Assembly (NCBI GenBank): GCA_001414345.1
Contig: LLCB01000094.1
Coordinates: forward strand, 62,001-126,000
Source of the DNA: Hymenoscyphus infarciens
Taxonomy: Eukaryota > Ascomycota > Leotiomycetes > Helotiales > Helotiaceae
DNA length: 64,000 nt
Reading direction: 5' to 3'
Below, piece by piece: positions 1 to 11,531 of the stretch. The notes beneath the pieces are model-generated. The model saw only the letters and a list, made by a program, of their open reading frames with translations, made no database searches and was not told the origin of the DNA. A program made the translations under genes and the position numbers. Within the stretch, counting starts at the first letter, position 1. Each line of letters begins with the position of its first letter.

Positions 1-1007
1 CTATGTCCTCCCCCAGAACATTCCACACGTGGTGAGATGGAACTGGATCATACAGCCCTTTGGGATAATGTAACCCTTCCCGAGACATTCTGAAATAAAC
101 CTTCTTGCAGTACTAACTTTGCATTCAGGTCTCAGCCCTTGGGCAAACTTTCCGTGTCCATTTTCCTCTTGAAATTAATGCCCCAAACTACCTTCTGGAG
201 GAAATGGTTTCTTTATATCAACAACGGGATATTTACAACTCTCGCAATTCTTTGCGCAATCTTTACCTACGTACAATGCAATCCACCAAGAGCGCTATGG
301 GAGACGGTTCCAGACGCAAAGTGCTGGGCACCAGATGTTCAAGCCAATTTTTCTATCGCTACAACTGGTGAGTGAAAATAGTCTTCTCGATTTGCATTCG
401 GCTAAGCGTTCAATTCAGCATTTGGCGCGTTGTTTGATTATCAACTGAGTTTACTTCCATTGACAATTCTTTGGAATCTCAAGATGGACTTCAAACGCAA
501 AATGGGTGTTTACGTTCTCCTCGGTGCTAGTGTCTTGTAAGTCTTCCTCCTGTCATCAGCCTCCAAATCCTAACACTCTTCCCAGTTCCGGCATCTCAGC
601 GACCTGTAAAGCGATACAACTACAAGAACTAGCAAGCAGAACAGACGTAACATGGGACACCTTTTCCCTCTACGCATGGGCTTCGTAAGCTTCCTTCCGC
701 CACCTCACCACCAGCAGAAGAAGTTCACTAACAAAACACAATCAGAACTGAGCTCTTCGTCAATATCCTTTGTGGTTCAATTCCTACACTAAAACCACTA
801 TGGGACAGATGGGCCAAGGGCAGTGCCATTGCACCCAGTCACCAGCAAAAATATAGCGGAAGTGGCTCTTACAAGTTGAAGGATTCATCGTATAGGTCTT
901 CGAAACCTTCTTCCAAGGCACCTACTACGGGGACAGGGGACGAGATTACGCTTGTTCAATCCTATGGGGTTCAGTCGGAGCATACTTCCATGAAGGAGGT
1001 TGTTTAA
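1..1007 (+). CDS. Rhodopsin-domain integral membrane protein (3' part)
   Basis: C-terminal part of a fungal multi-pass membrane protein; the 5' end lies outside the window. Visible exons are about 15-70, 129-367, 419-536, 586-684 and 746-1007 (stop TAA), and the phases of the last four agree. The translation carries marks of the fungal rhodopsin-like domain family: LGKLSVSIFLLKL, a WRKWFLY segment, the YVQCNPPRALWE...KCW signature after a membrane helix, and LLPLTILWNLKM followed by further helices. The tail after the last helix is Ser/Thr/Lys-rich and probably cytosolic. These proteins are common in ascomycetes; their substrate or ligand is generally unknown and they are not established retinal-binding rhodopsins. 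The first exon boundary is the least certain. Confidence 0.8.
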
Positions 1008-1741
1008 TTTGTGTTTTTTGTCTTTCTTTTTGGTACTCGGGGAGATGTATTTCTAGTTCTATATAGTACTTCTTACAATAAGTTGAGCAGGGACTGTAAT
1101 GTTAATCAAGATGTTGAGAATTGATGAATTCTCTTTTTTATCTTTCACTTATCAAGAGACTCAAATGACGTTTAACAGCGTAGATAGGTAAGCCTGTAAA
1201 GTCGTGACCTTTACTAGAGTCGTAGATGAACAAGAGATAATAATCCATTTCTTTCTTGTTGAAAGTTGCTAACGCATTTGCGCCGAGTTAGCACCTCTGA
1301 AGAAAAACAGCCACTTATTTTTCCAACCGCCCGCCCCCACCATTTCGATAACCTTTTAGTCTGCCGAGTCGCAGTTAAGATAGTGGCAATTTCTATTTTC
1401 ATATTTCTGTGCACTAATAATGCATTGTCGTGGCGCTGTGTTACTTCGGGTGCCTTCCCCATTGGGTCGCTTTCCCGTTTCCCACCTTGGCCCGGCCAAT
1501 TCGTTTCCCACAGAGTCACTTGCATATTGACGCAGATGTACGAAGGCGGTGTGGTAATTGGGCCTCGTCCCCAGTAAGCAACAGCAATCCCAAGTCTGTG
1601 CGGTGAAGGATTGAACGAAGTCTGGCAATCATGCCCACAGATTGGTGGGGTAGAAGTAAGCGCCGTTGTGCTCCGTAGGATTCGTCTGGAAGCCCTGCTA
1701 GCTTATTTTCCTAGTTCTCCAAAACGGTGTACTATTGCTAC
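1008..1741. other. Intergenic, no supported gene
   Basis: About 730 bp between the membrane-protein gene and the MITE. Overlapping open frames of about 100 codons occur on both strands at 1214-1628, but none has a recognisable domain or a splice pattern joining it to a neighbour, and they mirror each other as chance frames do. Confidence 0.6.
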
Positions 1742-1743
1742 TA

Positions 1744-1957
1744 CTTATCCCCCCCCCCTAATTACATTGTAATCCCCACTCTTTGTAGATCTGGGGGAGG
1801 CTGTGTAAATTCCTGGTAATTTCAGCCCATAGAACCTTCTTAATCACTCCATTGTTTAACATTAATTCTTCTTATTGGTTCGGCGCTTTGACATTACCAG
1901 GAGTTTACGCAGCCTCCACTCGGTGGGTCATTATAATGTAATTAGGGGGGGGGATAG
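1744..1957. mobile_element. MITE with C-tract terminal inverted repeats (copy 1)
   Basis: A 214-bp palindromic element. The left end reads CTTATCCCCCCCCCTAATTA and the right end is its inverse (...TAATTAGGGGGGGGGATAG). The inverted repeats extend imperfectly for about 80 bp each, including an internal GGAGGCTG-TAAA-TCCTGGTAAT block. The dinucleotide TA flanks both ends (1742-1743 and 1958-1959), as for Tc1/mariner-type insertion. No coding capacity is seen. It ends about 140 bp upstream of the P450 start codon, so it lies in that promoter. A shorter relative lies at 36666-36753. Confidence 0.75.
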
Positions 1958-2096
1958 TACCTGTTCTGTATATTGCGCTTGCCGAGGTGTCAGCACGAAG
2001 TTGCTAGGCGTTAGATTTCGTTATTGTGGCAGACTGGAGGATAGCTTCACAGCTTCCCCAAAACACTTTTTTTTCTATTGTGTTCCAGCTTCAAGG

Positions 2097-4096
2097 ATGC
2101 ATTCATTGATTTCCTACTCTTTGGTCTCGATTCTGGGGTTCCTCACTCATCGTTGCTATTTTATTTACGGTGAACACCATGATTCTTCTCCTCACATCGC
2201 GAAGGTTTATTTCGCAATAATCCTAAGCTTGTATCTTACCTGTCGAGCTTTGGGTCCTGGGGAAAATAGCACTGCACTCGCAACGACAATTCGTGTCGCT
2301 GGAGTTTATTTCCTCTCCCTTTTTTCAAGTATCGCAGCATACCGATTATTTTTCCATAAGTTCAAGGGAATCCCAGGACCAATCTTAGCTAGACTTACAA
2401 AGCTATATCATGTCTACAACGCTGCAGACTCAAAACAGTATATATGGCTTGATGGTCTGAACAAAAAGTATGGAGACTTTGTTCGAACTGGTAAACTTCC
2501 CAGCTCTCTCTTCAATTTTTTCTTGATAGAAAAGAAAACGAACTTGCTTTGCTAACAGTCAAAGGCCCAAATGAAATTACCATCTTCAACCCCAAAGCAG
2601 TTGCCGCGATCCACGGTCCAAACTCAGAATGTACAAGAGCCGATTGGTACGACAACCTCAAACCCATCAAATCAATCAGCCATACCCGCTCAAGAAAAGA
2701 TCACGACACACGTCGTCGAGTTTGGGATCAGGGCTTCAGCATCAAAGCCCTCCAAGACTACGAAGTCCCAATCCTTCAAAAAGCTCAATTACTCGAACAA
2801 AAGATCAGGCACTTCAAGGGAAAGGAGCTCAATATTACAGAATGGTTTGAGTATTATGCTTATGACCTGATGGGCCTTCTGGCTTTCAGCAAATCTTTTG
2901 ATATGCTGGAGGGTGGGAAGAATCATTGGGTTGTAGACACGATCAATGGGGGGACGGCTTCAATTGGACCTTTTACTGGTGTGCCATGGTTTGTACATCT
3001 TATACATGCGCTTCCGCTTATTGGAAGACCTTTTGAGAGAGCGTGTATTTGGGGCCGGAATACCATCCGTGAGAAAGCTGTGGTAAGTGATAAACAATCC
3101 CCATATTTGAACTTCGCTAATGAAAATGGTAGAGTATGTCCAAAGAAGAGAACCATCCCGATGTAAGACTTCCCTAGGTGCAAATTCCATAATGGGAAAT
3201 TAATAAAAAGTTAGGTTATCTCCTGGATCATTGAAGATGCCCAAACTCGTCAAGGTGTTGAAGAAGAAATGAACTGGATTCTAGGCGACTTCTTCGTCAT
3301 GTGTGTAGCAGGAACGTATGTGTCTCAAGTACTCGTGCTTGTTCAAACTGCCATACTGACATTATTACAAAACAGCGAACCAGTTACAACCGCATTATTG
3401 TTCTTATTTTACCACCTAGCCTCCGCACCAGAATGCATCGAAAAGCTCCGAGTCGAAATCAACACACTTACCTCCTATTCCGATACCATCCAGCTCCAAG
3501 CTCTGCCCTATTTGAGTGCACTCATACATGAAACACTTCGAATGCATCCTTCGATCCCATCAGGTGCCTTGCGAATTACCCCACCACAGGGGATTGACGT
3601 AGATGGGACATTTATCCCAGGTGGTACTACAGTTTTGACCCCACAATTTTCTATCCACAGACGTAATTATTCCAACCTACTTAATTCATGAAGAATAGGA
3701 ATCTAATTCTCTCACTTTAGGGGAAGATTCCTTTGTCAAACCAAACGAGTTCATTCCTGAACGTTGGACTACAAGACCCGACTTAATCAAAGATCCCTCT
3801 GCTTTCTTTGCCTGGGGTAGTGGTTCGTCTTCCCCTGCCCATATTTTTGGGAGTCTGATAATGTACCACTTACTGATATCAGTACAGGAGCTTACGCATG
3901 CGTGGGCAAGAATCTCGGGCTCATGGAAATTCGGACAGCGGTCGTTTTACTTCTAGACAAATTTGATATCAAGTTTGCAGATGGCGAAGATGGCACGACG
4001 TTGTTCAAGGAGTCTAAAGATTGTTTTTCGTGGGTCCCTGGGCCGCTGAGATTAATATTCAAAGAGAGAGTCCCGGGGGCAAAAACGCAACTTTGA
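2097..4096 (+). CDS. Cytochrome P450 monooxygenase
   Basis: Microsomal haem monooxygenase, 548 aa from seven exons: 2097-2490, 2559-3082, 3133-3162 (a 30-nt micro-exon), 3215-3315, 3376-3662, 3721-3822 and 3888-4096; all phases agree. The N-terminus has two or three hydrophobic segments, then a proline-rich FKGIPGP hinge. The I-helix reads AGTEPVTTA across an intron (usual form AGxD/ETT), the K-helix ExxR is ETLR, the PERW motif is PERWTT, and the haem loop is FFAWGSGAYACVGKNLG with the Cys ligand in the last exon. Overall it resembles the clade often annotated as tryprostatin B 6-hydroxylase or benzoate 4-monooxygenase-like, but the substrate cannot be predicted. The sixth intron has a weak donor (gttcgt at 3823). 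Upstream in-frame sequence overlaps the MITE, so the start is taken at the ATG before the hydrophobic N-terminus. Confidence 0.88.
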
Positions 4097-4777
4097 GGTA
4101 TTCGGGTTGATAAGATAGCTTTTACTGACTTTATTTGTTTGAAGCGGGGTTTTTCGGTTCAAATATATACGTTACCTTCTTCTAGAGGTTTATAACTTCC
4201 CTGGATGTCTTCGGACGCCTCTATTTTCCTTACTCGAGACGCGAAACCCTTTTTTACAATCTTTCTAATGAAGAAGTAGAGCACATGAAGGCGTATGTAC
4301 GTCTACTCACCTCCTTTGAGACTGTCGGAGTAGCTCTTTTATTGCTCCGCGTCACGGGTAAGGAGTGAAAACTACCATGGATTTTTACGCTCGGCTCGGC
4401 TACATATGTTATATCGCAAGTATTGTTATACTTCATGGCTGTTGAGCCCTAAATCTCGCTGTGCTACTTCTACAAGTATAATTTAAAATTAGTTTTTGAC
4501 CTTTTTCGTGTCAAGGGAGTACGGTCATTACACTCTTCCGCAGCTGTGAGTTTCTACGCCCAAATTGGCTCCGCCATAAAACCAACCTGTATCACCTCCT
4601 GTACCGCGCCACTCTGAGTTGTTCTAGGCTCCCACTCCTCCCTACGCCATATGCATGATCCCTCTTTCTCATTATCCAAATAGTTTACACACCACTGCAC
4701 ATATGCTTTGACCAAAGAAAACAGCAAACCAGCTGTCTGCCGAACTATACCTATAATCTTTGCCACTGTCGAGCGAC
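4097..4777. other. Intergenic, no supported gene
   Basis: About 680 bp between the P450 stop and the decayed gene. Only short frames without recognisable features are present. Confidence 0.6.
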
Positions 4778-7392
4778 ATGGCGACGAAAGCTGATCGAGA
4801 TCGAGAAGATCAACGGACTTTCAAGCGAGTGAATAATGTATTCCGGCCTTTAACATCGGAATGGCCAATCCAGCATCTGAAAACGTTCTAAAAGATTTCC
4901 ACCCTTGGGCTAATGCGATCTCCAAATTATTGCACCGATCAAGACTGCAAAGATGGATCCGACTACTGGAAATACGAAACAAAAGCGCGTTGCCAACGCT
5001 TAGTAGGCACGGTAACCAGACTGGCGCGCAATCACTCTTCTGAGTTGCAGTGGAGACTAGACATCGAGAAGATCGTTTACAAACGCTTCGAACTAAAGAT
5101 TTAATGGTACGTACAAAGGCTTTTATAAGACGCTAATTTGTTAACAATGCAAAACCCCTCCTGTAAGAAGCGATCATTGCGCTCGAAAATTGAAGCAGAA
5201 CCCGATGAAATAACGAGGTCCCTTCAGAAGCGTCGTGATTCCAGCCTTCCATGCTCTTGTAATGCCGAAGAAAAACTTAACACTCAGTAAGTATTTCCGC
5301 CTATAATGTCACGGTCCCCATTTCTCTGCTTGTTAATAACATTTTTATTTAAAGAAGGAGTGTGGGCTTAAGTCCCATTTTCGAATATCGAGCCAAGGAA
5401 TTCATTGTTCATGGCGGAGAAGCCCACTATGAGTTGAGACCTCGGAAGCCCGATAGAGTATACGGCTTATAGCAAGCGAAATTCTTCACGCAAGCCTTGT
5501 AAGTAATAATGGCGGATATACAAGATCGAGTCACAGAAGAAGCCGAAATTGATGAAAACTTCCAGGCATTCCTGTTCACTCCGTTCGAGGAACGAGCACG
5601 ACCTTTGATATTACCTTTCCTTATCCCGGAAGCGAAAACCGAGAGGGGGGACAGTTTTGATGCATGCAAGCATCAAACAACGTTCCCAATCTGAACTTTG
5701 CTCAGAATGCAGGAAGTTCTGCAAGTAAAAGCAAACCAACCTCTGACTGAGCAGGGAGGATCATTCGTCTGGTTTTTTTTCTTTTTTTTAATCGTGGAGA
5801 AGAATGGAGGCTTTATGCATGCTCTACAGATATTGCTGAAGATAGGCGAGACCAACATGCTACTTTTGTAAGTCAACTCTCCCTGCGTCAAACTAGCAAT
5901 AGGTACCCTTCTAATAATCTACCTCAGAAAGCTTAAGACTTGTGGACCGGCCGTTTGGACTCACGGGATGGCGCTCTGCAACTACTGCTAATTGTCGACT
6001 ATAGATTTGATTGGGCGCGGGATATCTACCGCCACGGTATTGCTCGGTTTCTCAAAATCATCTCCAAGAACGCCGTAGGGCAAGGACGTAGTGATGCTGT
6101 TAGGATCTCACTGGACAGGGAATTTTCGTCGATACCCCACTCAGAGATTGCTTCGCCACAAGAAATGGACCTGGATCCTCCCTTTGGACGAGAGGTTGTC
6201 GCCTGGCAAGAGCAAATGGAACTAGAACCACCATCTCCTCGGAGTTCACCATTGTTTACGATATCGGAAACTAATAAGAAGCCTGAAGAGAAATCCGAGC
6301 AATGGCGTAGCGTTGTCCGCAACCCAGCAATTATTGAAACATGCTTTGAATGTATGCATTTTGTGGATGATGTTTTCAAAGCTCTCTTGGCACCATTTCT
6401 CACTGGTGATATCTCCGAAGAGCGTCTGCATCAATTTTCTTCAGCAATAACGCATGCTTTTGAAGATAATGAGGTGGTGGTATGTGTGGAAGACCTTTCC
6501 TTTCTGGAAGAACAATGGCCTGGTAACCGAAGGTTGTCTAACAATCATACTCCACGTTTGAGTGCCAAACGAGCCCTAATTTTCTACTACGTCCACCTTT
6601 CTAAGCGGTGGCAGCCAAGACGAGTTATGGCTTGCATTGTTTTCGATGATTCCCCAAAACCCATCATCCGAAACAATCATAGAGGAAGTATAGAAAGTCT
6701 AAGACATTTGGTCCAACACTTTAAAAGCAAATCAATCAAAGATAACTTAGCCGCAGCCATTGAAAATCAATCGAAAGTCTGTGGCAGCAGCACAAGGATG
6801 CAAACTTCCAACGGCACACCACCCTCACACTTCGGGCTCCCAGAATTCTTTCATACTCTTCGAGACAACTCTTAAAAAAGAAAAAAAAAACCGAGAGGCT
6901 CACATGAGCCACTTATACAGTTTTCGTGCGTGGTTGAATATCAATCGAACTATCTGATATATCGTGAAAAGGTCAAAGGAAACGAAGGCCCAGAGTGGTG
7001 TCTATTTTGCCTCGAAGCCAACAACAATGTTCCCAGTCTTGAGGAACAGTTCAATTTTCTTACCAACATCTGCAAACCTGGAAGAAGATGGTTTCTATAA
7101 CACAAAAAGCTTCCTAGGTGAAGTAAAGGAAACTTCAAAACGGCCACAAGTAGCAACTGCTGTTTTCGAATTGCTTGAAAGTTTATCTACAATCAGGTAT
7201 TTAGCAAACATGGCAGTGACGAGCCGCCTTGCTCTTTTGAGCTCAATCAAACGGTCCGTCGCCGAACAGAACCACAGGGCCTGGAATTTTAGTCCAACAG
7301 ACGCAGCCCCCTGGAATATATTGAAAGTGAAGAAGGAAATCGTCCCAGAAAGTCCTAAATTTAATGCTTTTAGAGCAGGTTTTAGTGAATAG
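4778..7392 (+). pseudogene. Decayed PD-(D/E)XK-like fungal gene
   Basis: Remains of one long gene recognisable piece by piece in shifting frames. The order is: an ATG with a charged N-terminus (4778); a stretch ending ELQWRLDIEKIVYKRFELK; FEYRAKEFIVHGGEAHYEL then RPRKPDRVYGL; FTPFEERARPLILPFLIPEAK (E-x-K nuclease-like core); WRLYACSTDIAED; DLWTGRLDSRDGALQLLLIV then DYRFDWARDIY; and a C-terminal part to 7392. The frame is broken by TAG 5470, TAA 5500, TGA 5692, a frameshift in a T-run near 5772-5789, TAA 5934, TAA 6873 and further shifts near 4850, 4930, 6880 and 7090. Between 5400 and 5770 the frame is otherwise continuous, so these are lesions, not introns. The stops sit where Gln or Trp codons would be expected, compatible with C-to-T decay. 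Assignment to the PD-(D/E)XK-like family is from memory of its motifs. Confidence 0.75.
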
Positions 7393-9019
7393 CCCAACTC
7401 TACTCTTTTCTAATGCTATATATGTCTTTCCTTGAATGAAAATGATTCATCCTCTACACCCCGCATATAAAAGAGTGGTTCATGATCTGATTTCCGTGAA
7501 AGTTGCACACGTATGATTTCGGCTTCGATCGGGGGATCGGGGTTGTTGAATCTTGTGAAGGCTGAACTGAGATGAGCCGTATCTCATCTGTATGTTGATT
7601 TAAAGGCCCGTGAACAAAGTTTTGCTGTTCCCGAGTGATGGAGGTACTGGTCTGGGTCATGCTAGGAAAGGGGATGAGTTGAGAATTGACATTAATGAGC
7701 TTGAGGCTGTGTTTGTGAAAGCCTCACTTGGGTTGACATGACAAGTAAGTGGTGAAAGCGGAAAATAACTCAATAAACCTGTAACGGCGATGGATTTCAA
7801 ATTGAACCTAGTCGTGAAAAGGATTACCCAAAATCTCGAAAGATTGAAAGTTTCGTGAGGGGAAGGCTGCTAGTATAGAAGTTTGCTTTGCACAAAGTAG
7901 AATCGATCACATGACATCATGATCTGTACCACCTAACCTAATTTTCAGAGCAGTTTAATTGTTTTATAGAACCTTGCAGACTTTAAAGCCTGTTTGCATA
8001 CATATATAGTCTGAGAACCTTAGTATGTCATGTGATCTGCGTTAACCCCGCTTTTCAAACATCCAACCTTAATTACTATACATCTTCAATCATCAGAAAC
8101 AGTACCATGGAAGCAAGCTCCGAGACAAGAAGACCTGAAAGAAACTCTCAGGGGCTCTTAGGATCCCCAAAGTCAAACCGGTGCCAGACTCACAGATAAG
8201 CCCTAGCCGAGCGCAAAGTTCAGCTTGTAACGAATATTTCTACTCCGTATTGAACTAGGTGTTTGAAGAAGTCTACCAATATGACTGGTAAAGATAGAAA
8301 TGGGCATGCTTAGCTTCTTCGTCAAGGGGGGGGATGATAACGCGGCAAAGATCAACCTTCTTTCTGGGACTATTTCTTTAGATACTCTATAACACTTTCT
8401 AGTGTTGATTAATAACTTTGCCCTCTATGATCTTTCTCATACCAACTTTGATCTACCACGGTTTCGTAAAATCGAGGTCAATTGAAAAATCGGGATAAAA
8501 TGACTACCTCTCACCACCGACCTATCATGACTTGAACCATTCGACTGTTTTACGACATACAAACATCATATAAAAGCAACAAACTGGGTACCTCGTCATT
8601 AACCGCCTCGTCGTAAAAGTCTAATTATCTAAACTACAGTAGACTTACATTTTTTTGAAATTATTTACCACCTTTGGGTCACGGTACACGGCAGTCATAC
8701 TCTTGATCGAACGAAGTCCTCCAGCGAAGCACCTTTTGGATTTGTGGAGGACGCTTAATTCTGTGTCAGAACGGTGATTGACATAAAGCGGGCTCGGATT
8801 TAGGACGGCCCTAGTATTTTTTAGTCAAATCGACTATCTTAACTCCTTAACTATCGCCGCCAAGAGTTCCCACTATTCAAGGCAGTCGGGAACAACTCGA
8901 GAAAAAGTAAACATCATACAAAACTCTCGCCAAGACGCTCATTGATCAGATCAACTCTCTCCTCGCCCCAACTCTTCCGCACCTCGCCTTCACCAAAAAG
9001 ATACTCAACACCAAAAAAA
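7393..9019. other. Intergenic, no supported gene
   Basis: About 1.6 kb without a convincing open frame on either strand. One eight-G run is seen near 8325-8333. The last 100 bp are C/A-rich leader sequence of the next gene. Confidence 0.6.
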
Positions 9020-10118
9020 ATGTCTTCAACCACCAGACCAATAATCACCCTCGAGGAACACTTCCTCTCGCGCGCCGCCACCGAGAAAACCAATTCCAGC
9101 AATGGACTCTTCAAAGCCATGCCCGGCCTCTTTGAAAATTTGACAGAACTCGGCCCACAGCGCATCGCGGACATGGAGGCTGGCCAAGTCACAATGCAGG
9201 TCATCTCTCATGGGCCGGGTGATTTATCTGCAACCGAGTGTCGTGAATGCAACGACCAGCTCGCGGAAGCCGTTCATTCTTACCCGGGAAGATTCGCTGG
9301 ATTCGCAGAGTTGCCGATGGAAGAGCCGGAGGAAGCTGCGAAGGAGCTCCGTCGGACGTGTTCGGGGGAGAATCCCAAGATGAAGTTTGTTGGCGCATTG
9401 GTTGACAGTCATACAGAGAGTGGGCTGTACTACGAGGGACCGAAGTTTGATGTGCTTTGGAGGGCGGCGGTAGACTTGGATGTGCCTATTTACATTCATC
9501 CTACGTTCCCATCCGAACAACTCTTTACAGCGTATAAATCGGAGCACCTCCATAAGGATGTGACGACTTCTATTCTCGCCTTCGGTTTTGGTTGGCATAG
9601 CGATGTTGCGATGCATATCTTGCGCCTGTATGGGTATGTTTTTCTTTTTGAACTCGTGTTATTAGTGGTGAGAGAGCGGGTTTTATCCTCACTCGATCTC
9701 CTGATTTACTCGGGAAGAGCTAATCTGTTGCAGTGCGGGTGTGTTTGACCGGTTTCCCGAGTTGAAAATTGTTATCGGCCATATGGGCGAGATGATTCCG
9801 TACATGCTTCAGAGGATAGAACGTGTGTCTTCACGATGGGGAAAGAAGAGATCGTTCCGTGACGTGTGGGACGAAAACCTTTGGATAACGACGAGCGGGA
9901 ATTGGGCGTTGGATCCCTTGGCTTGTATTTTGCGGAATACCAAGCACGATCGCATCATGTATAGCGTGGACTATCCATTCGCCAAGAGTGCTGATGGGTT
10001 GAAGTGGCTGAAAGAGCTTGAGGAGAGTGGTATGGTTAGTGAAGAGGTGTTGGAGGGTATTCGGTGGAAGAATGCTGCCAAATTGTTGAAGTTGGATGTG
10101 AATCCTGCATCAGAATAG
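9020..10118 (+). CDS. Amidohydrolase-fold (de)carboxylase-like enzyme
   Basis: 332-aa metal-dependent TIM-barrel protein of the ACMSD/amidohydrolase-2 group, closest by motif to 2,3-dihydroxybenzoate and gamma-resorcylate decarboxylases. Exons are 9020-9633 and 9734-10118. The N-terminal metal motif is ITLEEHF (residues 9-15; the usual E-x-H variant of this subgroup). Later come FAGFAELPMEEPEEA, the barrel His in VPIYIHPTFP, HMGEMIPYMLQRIE, and YSVDYPF, which carries the metal-binding Asp near the end. The start was chosen at the ATG just before the first beta strand; an upstream in-frame extension has no ATG. Family members non-oxidatively decarboxylate hydroxybenzoic acids, or hydrolyse related substrates; the exact substrate here is inferred only. 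The P450 and the TfdA-like dioxygenase lie within 6 kb. Confidence 0.87.
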
Positions 10119-10622
10119 GCCGGGGGGTTATTATTTTTCTTCGCCTAAGACGGGCTGCCTTCTATCTACTACATTTCAACACTTGCCTGTAAGAATAGTC
10201 TCCATCTCTTCTCTATGTACGAAACGCAGGGCAAAATGATAATAGACTGGTTTCTAGGGTGCCAGACCATTTGATTTTACACATTGCTCTTCATTTCAAC
10301 TTTGCAGAATTATGTTAGCATTAATTAACATAAGCTGCGGAATCTCTGCATTTAAATTGCCGGCGTGCTTACTGTGGCTGGCATCTATCAACTATTAATT
10401 TACAAGTGTAAGAGCCTTTAGCAAAGTTCCTCGTACACCTCAACAATACATAATTAAATAACCTAATCAAATAACAATATTTTAGAAAGACTAGAACAAT
10501 TGAGTTAAACCAACAGAGTAGCATATGGTAATTAGGACCAACGGAAATCCCTCAAGCAAACTCTTCTTGTGAGTTCATTCAATTTATTTGGTTATACTAA
10601 ACTTTTAATATAATATAGTTTC
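10119..10622. other. Intergenic, no supported gene
   Basis: AT-rich spacer between the decarboxylase-like gene and the Tourist-like MITE; nothing coding is seen. Confidence 0.6.
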
Positions 10623-10625
10623 TTA

Positions 10626-11021
10626 GGGCCTGTTTGGCTCGCATATATTAGTCCTTTTATAATATGTGCACCACCAAAGATAACAAGGTAATATATAATA
10701 TATATATACACATCACAACGTTTAGCTAGCATATATCATAGTATACACTTTTCCTCGCACTTCCTTTAAATATATACATAAAGAGATACGCTATCAAAAT
10801 TAAATAAAATACTCTTTTAACCTATATTATTAACTCTCCACCACTATTAGTACTAGACAGCCCTGTTTCCCTAATATCCGCACCGATATGTGCACGATGA
10901 GCCAAACAGTAATTAAATATATTCTATAATATAATTAGAAATATACGAGCACCTTTTGACTCTGTACTCGTGTATAAATCTCATATATCTAAATTAAATT
11001 ATGTGCGTGCCAAACAGGCCC
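10626..11021. mobile_element. Tourist-like (PIF/Harbinger-type) MITE
   Basis: A 396-bp AT-rich, non-coding element. Its ends are inverted repeats: left GGGCCTGTTTGGCTCGCATA, right ...TGCGTGCCAAACAGGCCC. It is flanked on both sides by TTA (10623-10625 and 11022-11024), the three-base target duplication typical of PIF/Harbinger transposition. The terminal GGGCCTGTTTGG resembles Tourist-type termini known from plants. The interior has scattered partial copies of the terminal motif (for example GAGCCAAACAG near 10899). No transposase is present, so it would depend on an autonomous element elsewhere. Confidence 0.8.
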
Positions 11022-11024
11022 TTA

Positions 11025-11531
11025 AGTGTACGAAGAACGATGACACAGAGTCTTACAAAGGAGACGCTCTCCATGTGATGAAGGGGAGCTGTGATTGCGT
11101 GGTGTTGTCAAAGTACTGGCCTCGAAGTTCTTTTCATAGTTGACACACCTCAAAGAATTACATCTGGCTTCTTCTAGTGAGAACAGCTTCACGCACTTAT
11201 CAAGGCGACTATACAACCCACAAACACCAAAATCTGGAATCTGGAATTTGATCTGGTCAATTGCTGGTAAACTGGTTGGAGCTGAGCAGATTCAAGAAGT
11301 TCTGATCTCGCGCCATGGATGACGTGACCTGGTGACATCCCTGCTTGGAAATCGCGTCCCTCACCTTCTCTTCTCCCACCACCGCGCGACACCTTGATTC
11401 AATTCTCAACACCACAACACCACAACACCACAACACCACAACACCACAACACCACAACCTTCCCTCGTCTCTGTGAGGCTCGCATCGACAGTTGAGGCGT
11501 TGCGACGAAACCAAGAGTATTGTTCGCTACG
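11025..11531. other. Intergenic; leader of the next gene
   Basis: Spacer with no supported gene. It contains the CAACACCA tandem repeat listed separately. Confidence 0.55.
11406..11458. repeat. (CAACACCA)n minisatellite
   Basis: About six and a half tandem copies of the 8-mer CAACACCA, ending some 70 bp upstream of the ATG at 11532 and therefore probably in its leader. The unit is not a multiple of three, so the open frames running through it are artefacts. Confidence 0.85.

Noticed and set aside
1214..1628. Overlapping frames of about 90-103 codons on both strands
   Set aside because: They mirror each other, lack domains and have no splice partner; typical chance frames.
11406..11458. Regular 8-bp repeats considered as a CRISPR-like array
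   Set aside because: Contiguous units without spacers; simple minisatellite in a eukaryotic leader.
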